From assembly GCA_035556655.1 (NCBI GenBank), contig DATMFW010000067.1, positions 124,001 to 188,000 on the forward strand: 64,000 nucleotides of DNA. The letters run 5' to 3'. A model generated the notes under the pieces. The model did not search any database. It saw only the letters and a list, made by a program, of their open reading frames with translations, and had not been told where the DNA came from. Below, piece by piece: positions 60,172 to 64,000 of this stretch. This stretch comes from JBDSKH01 sp035556655 (GTDB lineage: Bacteria > Actinomycetota > Actinomycetes > Actinomycetales > Microbacteriaceae). The position numbers were made by a program, and so were the translations under genes. The number at the start of each line of letters is the position of its first letter. Position 1 is the stretch's first letter.

Positions 60172-61478
60172 AGACCGCGCAGGAGGCGCTCGAAGAAGGT
60201 GACCCCCCGCAGCCAGTTCGCCACGCCGATGCTCTCGTCGATGGCGTGCAGGGTGCGGCGTTCGGCCGCGCTGAGCTCGAACGGCAGGAACCGGTAGACG
60301 GTGTCGCTGATCCGGGTGAAGTGCCTGCTGTCGCTGGCCTGCAGCATCACATAGGGCGCGACGGTCACGCCGGGGAAGGTCTCGGCGATCGCCGCGGTGA
60401 GCGCGTCCCAGGCGGGGCCCTCCGCGGGAGACACCGGTGAGGGGTCGTCGCCCCGGGTGAGCTGCACCTCGACGTCGTCGTCGCGGATCGCCCGGCGCAC
60501 CTCCTCGAGGGTCTGCTCGACGCTGGAGCCGATCGCGATCCGGGCGTTCACCACCGCGGTGGCACGTTCGGCGACGACGTTGTCGGCGGCGCTGCCGGTG
60601 AGCCTGGTCACGGCGCGGGTGGTGCGCACCAGGGCCTCGGCCTCGCCGCCGCGTGCCGCCAGGATTCGCCGCACCACCGCACCGGGCCGCGCGAACAGCC
60701 GGCGCTGCATACCGCCGGCGAGGGGCGCGATGGCGCGCAGCATCGCCGCCACCGGGAGGCTGAGGCGGGCGGGCGCCGGATGGGACTCCAGCCTCAGGAT
60801 CGCCCGGGCGAGGGTGGTCGTCGCGCCGTGGCGGGCGGGCGTCGCCGCGTGCCCGCCCGGCTTCTGCACGACGAGGCGGATGCCGGCCATGCCCTTCTCG
60901 GCGACCCCGACATACGCGACCGCGCCCCGCAACCCGGGGAAGGCGTCGTCGGCGACGGCGCCGCCCTCGTCGAGCACCAGCCCGGGCCGGACGCCGCGCT
61001 CGGTGAGCAACTGCACGGCGGTCGCGGCTCCGGCACCCGCCGTCTCCTCGTTGGCACCGGAGAAGACGTAGACGTCGACGGCGGGGGTGACGCCGGCGGT
61101 GAGCAGGCGTTCGATCGCCTCGAGGATCGCGGCCAGCATCCCCTTGTCATCGAGCGTGCCGCGGCCCCAGATGCGGTCGTCGGCGAGGTCGGCCGAGAAC
61201 GGCTCGTGACGCCAGCCCGGCTCGTCGGCGGGGACGACGTCGTGGTGCGCCATCAGCACCACGGGCCGCCCGGTGCCGGCGCCTGCCCAGCGGTAGAGCA
61301 GGCTGCCGTCGGCCAGCACCTCGCGCTCCAGTTCGGCGTGGGTGCGCGGATAGAGCGTTGCCAGCTCGGCGCGCAGGCGCTCGAACGCGGCGCGGTCCTG
61401 GTCGGCCGGGTCATCGCGCGAGACCGTCGGGATGCGGATGAGGGCGCGGAGGCGCTCGACGGCCGGATCCGTAGTCAC
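60168..61478 (-). CDS. M20/M25/M40 family zinc peptidase
   Basis: This 436-residue protein is an M20-type metallopeptidase (carboxypeptidase/dipeptidase group). The zinc ligands appear in VVLMAHHDVVPA near residue 78, in the WGRGTLDDKGM segment near 104 and in the GANEETAG segment near 146. The dimerisation domain lies in the middle, and the late His is in DSRHFTRISD near 390. The GTG at 61478 is chosen because a TAGCAT box lies seven bases upstream. Its stop overlaps the gdpD stop in a shared CTAG. Confidence 0.9.
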   Translation of the reverse strand: MTTDPAVERLRALIRIPTVSRDDPADQDRAAFERLRAELATLYPRTHAELEREVLADGSLLYRWAGAGTGRPVVLMAHHDVVPADEPGWRHEPFSADLADDRIWGRGTLDDKGMLAAILEAIERLLTAGVTPAVDVYVFSGANEETAGAGAATAVQLLTERGVRPGLVLDEGGAVADDAFPGLRGAVAYVGVAEKGMAGIRLVVQKPGGHAATPARHGATTTLARAILRLESHPAPARLSLPVAAMLRAIAPLAGGMQRRLFARPGAVVRRILAARGGEAEALVRTTRAVTRLTGSAADNVVAERATAVVNARIAIGSSVEQTLEEVRRAIRDDDVEVQLTRGDDPSPVSPAEGPAWDALTAAIAETFPGVTVAPYVMLQASDSRHFTRISDTVYRFLPFELSAAERRTLHAIDESIGVANWLRGVTFFERLLRGL

Positions 61479-61485
61479 CCCAGCG

Positions 61486-61491
61486 ATGCTA
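61486..61491 (-). promoter_or_regulatory. Leaderless-type -10 box of the M20 peptidase gene
   Basis: TAGCAT on the reverse strand, seven bases before the GTG at 61478. Confidence 0.55.
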
Positions 61492-61524
61492 CGCAAGTCC
61501 CCGGTGGTTCCCATGCGGGCGGCC

Positions 61525-61530
61525 TAGCGT
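61525..61530 (+). promoter_or_regulatory. Leaderless-type -10 box of the FAD/Rieske gene
   Basis: TAGCGT, six bases before the ATG at 61537. The intervening CGGGGG is not a good ribosome binding site match. Confidence 0.5.
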
Positions 61531-61536
61531 CGGGGG

Positions 61537-63018
61537 ATGGCCGACCACGCATCGCTCTGGCAGCAGGGCGCTCCGCCCATCATGTCCGATCCGTTCCCCG
61601 GCGACGACCGGGTGCACGACCTCGTGGTGATCGGGGCGGGCATCACCGGGCTCACCGCCGGCGTGCTGTTCGCCCGCGCCGGTCAGGACGTCGTCGTGGT
61701 CGAGGCGCGGGAGGCCGGCGCCGCCACCACCGGGCACACCACGGCGAAGGTGTCGCAGCTGCAGGGCACCATGCTGCAGCGCATCCGCGGTCGCAACACG
61801 GCGGCGACGCTCGCCGCCTACGTCGAGAGCCAGGCCGCCGCGTTCGACTGGCTCGCCGGATTCGCCGCCGTGACGGGGGTGCCGTTCGAGCGCGGCGCCG
61901 CGTACAGCTACGCCGCGAGACCGGAGGGCCGCGAGAAGGTCGAGACCGAGCATCGCCTCGCCCGCGCGCACGGGCTCGAGACCGAGCTGGTCCCGGATGC
62001 GGGGCTGCCGTTCCCGACGCACGGCGCGGTCCGCCTCGCCGACCAGGGCCAGATCGACCCGCTGCTGCTCGTCGCGGCGCTCGCCGTCGAGCTGCGCGCG
62101 CACGGCGGCGCGCTGGTGACCGGGGCGCGGGTCGGGGCCGTCGGAGCGCCCCGCTTCGGCGACCACGCGGTGGTGCGCACCACCTCCGGGGTGCTGCGTG
62201 CCCGTCGCGTGGTGCTCGCCACCGGGTCGCCGATCCTCGACCGCGGTCTCTACTTCGCGAAGGTCTCGGCGCACCGCAGTTACGCGCAGGCCTGGCGTAC
62301 GCGCGAGGTCCCCGACGGGATGTTCCTCGGGGTTGAGCAGCCGGCCCGGTCGGTGCGCGAGGCACGCGGGCTTCTGCTCACCGGAGGCAACGGGCATAGC
62401 GTGGGGCGGCATCCGTCGCCGCGCCGTGCCGCCGACGAGCTCGCCGAGTGGACCCGGCGCTGGTGGCCCGACGCCGAGCCGGTCGCCCAATGGTCGGCGC
62501 AGGACCACCTGTCACCGCACGGCGTGCCGTTCGTCGGCTGGCTGCCCCGCGGGGGCGGCAAGGTCTACCTCGCGACCGGGTTCTCCAAGTGGGGCATGAC
62601 CAACGGGGTGGCGACGGCTCTCACCCTGGTGGGCGACATCCTCGGCGACGGCGCTCGCTGGCAGCGCACCCTGCACCGCCGCCCCACCCTGCCGGCCGCG
62701 GCGGCGGTCGTGATCGGCGAGAATCTGGCGGTGGGGCGCTGGTACGCGCGGTCATGGGTCCGGGCGCTCACGCATCCGGCGCCGGGATCGACCCTCGAGG
62801 GCCACGGCGAGGTCGGGCGCCGCGGGCTCGTGCCGACCGGGGTGTCGACGCTCGACGGCGTCACCACGAGCGTCTGCGCCGTGTGCCCGCACCTCGGCGC
62901 CGTCGTGCAGTGGAACGACTTCGAGAGGTCATGGGACTGCCCGGCTCACGGGTCGCGATTCAGCGCCGACGGCACCCTGCTCGAGGGTCCCGCCACGCGC
63001 GGGCTGGCGCGGACCTAG
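61537..63018 (+). CDS. FAD-dependent oxidoreductase with C-terminal Rieske domain
   Basis: This 493-residue protein fuses a DAO-type FAD enzyme with a Rieske [2Fe-2S] domain. The FAD motif is VVIGAGITGLTAGVLFARAG near residue 30. Middle segments include GHTTAKVSQLQG, and VYLATGFSKWGMTNG near 342 binds FAD again. The Rieske ligands are Cys-Pro-His (VCPHLG) and Cys-x2-His (DCPAHGSRF) in the last 50 residues. Substrate is unknown. The stop overlaps that of the next, reverse gene in a shared CTAG. Confidence 0.9.
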   Translation: MADHASLWQQGAPPIMSDPFPGDDRVHDLVVIGAGITGLTAGVLFARAGQDVVVVEAREAGAATTGHTTAKVSQLQGTMLQRIRGRNTAATLAAYVESQAAAFDWLAGFAAVTGVPFERGAAYSYAARPEGREKVETEHRLARAHGLETELVPDAGLPFPTHGAVRLADQGQIDPLLLVAALAVELRAHGGALVTGARVGAVGAPRFGDHAVVRTTSGVLRARRVVLATGSPILDRGLYFAKVSAHRSYAQAWRTREVPDGMFLGVEQPARSVREARGLLLTGGNGHSVGRHPSPRRAADELAEWTRRWWPDAEPVAQWSAQDHLSPHGVPFVGWLPRGGGKVYLATGFSKWGMTNGVATALTLVGDILGDGARWQRTLHRRPTLPAAAAVVIGENLAVGRWYARSWVRALTHPAPGSTLEGHGEVGRRGLVPTGVSTLDGVTTSVCAVCPHLGAVVQWNDFERSWDCPAHGSRFSADGTLLEGPATRGLART

Positions 63019-63659
63019 TCCTTCACCGCGCCGGCGGCCCAGTCGACCACGACGTCGTTCGGGCCGTCGCCGAGCTTGGCGTGCAGTTTCGAGCCGGGGA
63101 ACAGCAGCGGCAGGGCCGACGCCGGCACCGCGTTGCCGACCTGGATCTGGTACGGCTCCGGAACGCCCGTCGCCACCGTCAGGGTCAGCGCCTGCACCGG
63201 GTCGCCCGTGGCGTTCTTCACCCCGATCGGCGTGTTCGCCACCAGGACCACGGTGATCGGCTTGCCGTTGGCCAGGATCCACGCGGCGCTGTTGTGCCCC
63301 TCGCCGGCGGGCAGGGTCACCTCGGGCACCGGGGTGTCGAAGTCGATCGCGACCCGGCTGTGGTCGGCGGGGTCGACCTTGACCGCGACGATCGCGCCGC
63401 CCGAGGTGAGCTGGGGCAGGTAGATCTCCTGCACACGCTGGGTGACCTGCGCCTGGTAGGGCTGCTGACCGTCGAGCAGGACGTTGAGCGTGATCGTGCA
63501 TTTGCGCTCGACGAGGCCGTTGCCGATCTGCATGGTCATGCCGGAGGCGTCGAGCCCGATGACCTCACCGCGACCCAGGATGCCGTTCTGGATGAGGTCG
63601 GCGTCGGCTCCGCCGACCGCCTTGTTGACCGAGTTCACGATGTCGTCGAAGAAACCCAT
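63015..63659 (-). CDS. Hypothetical protein
   Basis: This 214-residue protein begins MGFFDDIVNSVNKAVGG and has no signal peptide or membrane helix. It is rich in beta-strand-like segments, with repeated IxVxLxV alternation, and has one Cys (near residue 54). Family is not recognised. A role in binding or structure is possible but unsupported. ATG 63659 is preferred over the longer frame to 63728 because a TAGCCT box lies five bases upstream and the extension runs into the divergent promoter. Confidence 0.75.
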   Translation of the reverse strand: MGFFDDIVNSVNKAVGGADADLIQNGILGRGEVIGLDASGMTMQIGNGLVERKCTITLNVLLDGQQPYQAQVTQRVQEIYLPQLTSGGAIVAVKVDPADHSRVAIDFDTPVPEVTLPAGEGHNSAAWILANGKPITVVLVANTPIGVKNATGDPVQALTLTVATGVPEPYQIQVGNAVPASALPLLFPGSKLHAKLGDGPNDVVVDWAAGAVKD

Positions 63660-63664
63660 GCCGC

Positions 63665-63670
63665 AGGCTA
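63665..63670 (-). promoter_or_regulatory. Leaderless-type -10 box of the hypothetical gene at 63015-63659
   Basis: TAGCCT on the reverse strand, five bases before the ATG. Confidence 0.45.
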
Positions 63671-63702
63671 CCGAGGCGCCCGGGCGAGCGGCAAGAGCCG
63701 GA

Positions 63703-63708
63703 TAGTCT
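63703..63708 (+). promoter_or_regulatory. Leaderless-type -10 box of the last gene
   Basis: TAGTCT, seven bases before the ATG at 63716. The intervening GGGGGAG could also act as a ribosome binding site if transcription starts further upstream. Confidence 0.5.
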
Positions 63709-63715
63709 GGGGGAG

Positions 63716-64000
63716 ATGGCTGCCACACCGAGCCGCGACCGCTACGGGCGGCCGGCCTCCCGACGCGTCGCGCTCGCTCCCGGACTGCTCGGCGCCGTCG
63801 CCCTGCTCGCCGGCATCGCGCTGACCGAGAGCGGCGGATTCATCGTCATCCGTTTCATCGCCTCGATCCTGGCGCTGATCATCGTGGTCTTCGCCTTCCA
63901 GGCCCGCCACTGGTGGTGGATGCCGTTCCTGCTCGCGATCGCCGTCGCCTGGAATCCCGTCTACCCGTTCGATCTCGCGGGACCGTGGTGGGTCGGGGCG
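63716..64000 (+). CDS. Small membrane protein, DUF6804-like (partial)
   Basis: Ninety-five residues are visible before the window ends, with no stop. A basic N terminus is followed by about three helices (residues 19-35, 43-60 and 67-80) and a WNPVYPFDLAGPWW segment, which resembles small membrane proteins of the DUF6804 group. Function is unknown. It is divergent from the hypothetical gene. Confidence 0.65.
   Translation, partial: MAATPSRDRYGRPASRRVALAPGLLGAVALLAGIALTESGGFIVIRFIASILALIIVVFAFQARHWWWMPFLLAIAVAWNPVYPFDLAGPWWVGA

Overview
The window is about 70% G+C, uses many GTG starts and has tightly packed genes that often overlap by 1-4 bases. It carries an actinobacterial gene set: the dxr-rseP-ispG MEP-pathway block, nusA-ylxR-infB-rbfA, truB-ribF, a ClgR-like regulator, a YlxR protein and EccC-like FtsK proteins. 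Gene content and order suggest Microbacteriaceae, most likely Microbacterium or a close relative. That placement is from memory of gene order, not from a search. I see no tRNA, rRNA, CRISPR array, insertion sequence or prophage, and no gene-free stretch longer than about 160 bases.

Layout. (1) 1-8399: the last residues of an upstream protein, then moxR, a DUF58 gene, a membrane transglutaminase-fold gene, a zinc-ribbon/FHA gene and an EccC-like FtsK gene. (2) 8530-12725: a polyamine ABC transporter (binding protein, ATPase, two permeases). It converges on a reverse gabT-ansA pair (12722-14979), which suggests uptake of polyamines and use of amino nitrogen. (3) 15017-17920: an OsmC protein, a ClgR-like regulator, a membrane protein with an HEMLH motif and a double-FKBP lipoprotein. 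(4) 17942-22633: dxr, a DUF2330 protein, rseP and ispG. (5) 22643-33179: a TIR-TM-WD40 protein overlaps by 4 bases a TM-Rossmann-RyR-PGDYG-like protein. A Bat-type operon follows 9 bases later (MoxR, DUF58, small membrane protein, two vWA proteins, TPR protein). This is the most unusual part of the window and may be a nucleotide-signal or conflict system. (6) 33214-40740: proS, a DUF559 nuclease-like gene where rimP often lies, then nusA, ylxR, infB and rbfA. (7) 40750-50575: repair and accessory genes (Fpg/Nei, RNB ribonuclease, DHFR/RibD-like, MutY, dienelactone hydrolase, a kinase with a broken P-loop, PanE-like, MFS exporter with divergent TetR, class V aminotransferase), lying between rbfA and truB. 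(8) 50572-54800: truB, two small membrane proteins, ribF, a CynX-type MFS gene and a reverse small membrane protein. (9) 54910-59160: a SorC regulator, deoC, a complete ALDH and a half-length ALDH, together a deoxyribose-phosphate to acetaldehyde to acetate route with a split ALDH16-like pair. (10) 59290-64000: a GDPD, an M20 peptidase, a FAD/Rieske oxidoreductase, a hypothetical protein and a partial membrane protein.

Two patterns run through the window. About 20 genes have a TAnnnT box 5-7 bases before the start codon and no ribosome binding site, as expected for leaderless mRNAs. In several cases the TAG stop of the upstream gene is the first half of that box. In addition, three convergent gene pairs end on one shared CTAG, and a fourth pair has a CTAG at the corresponding place.
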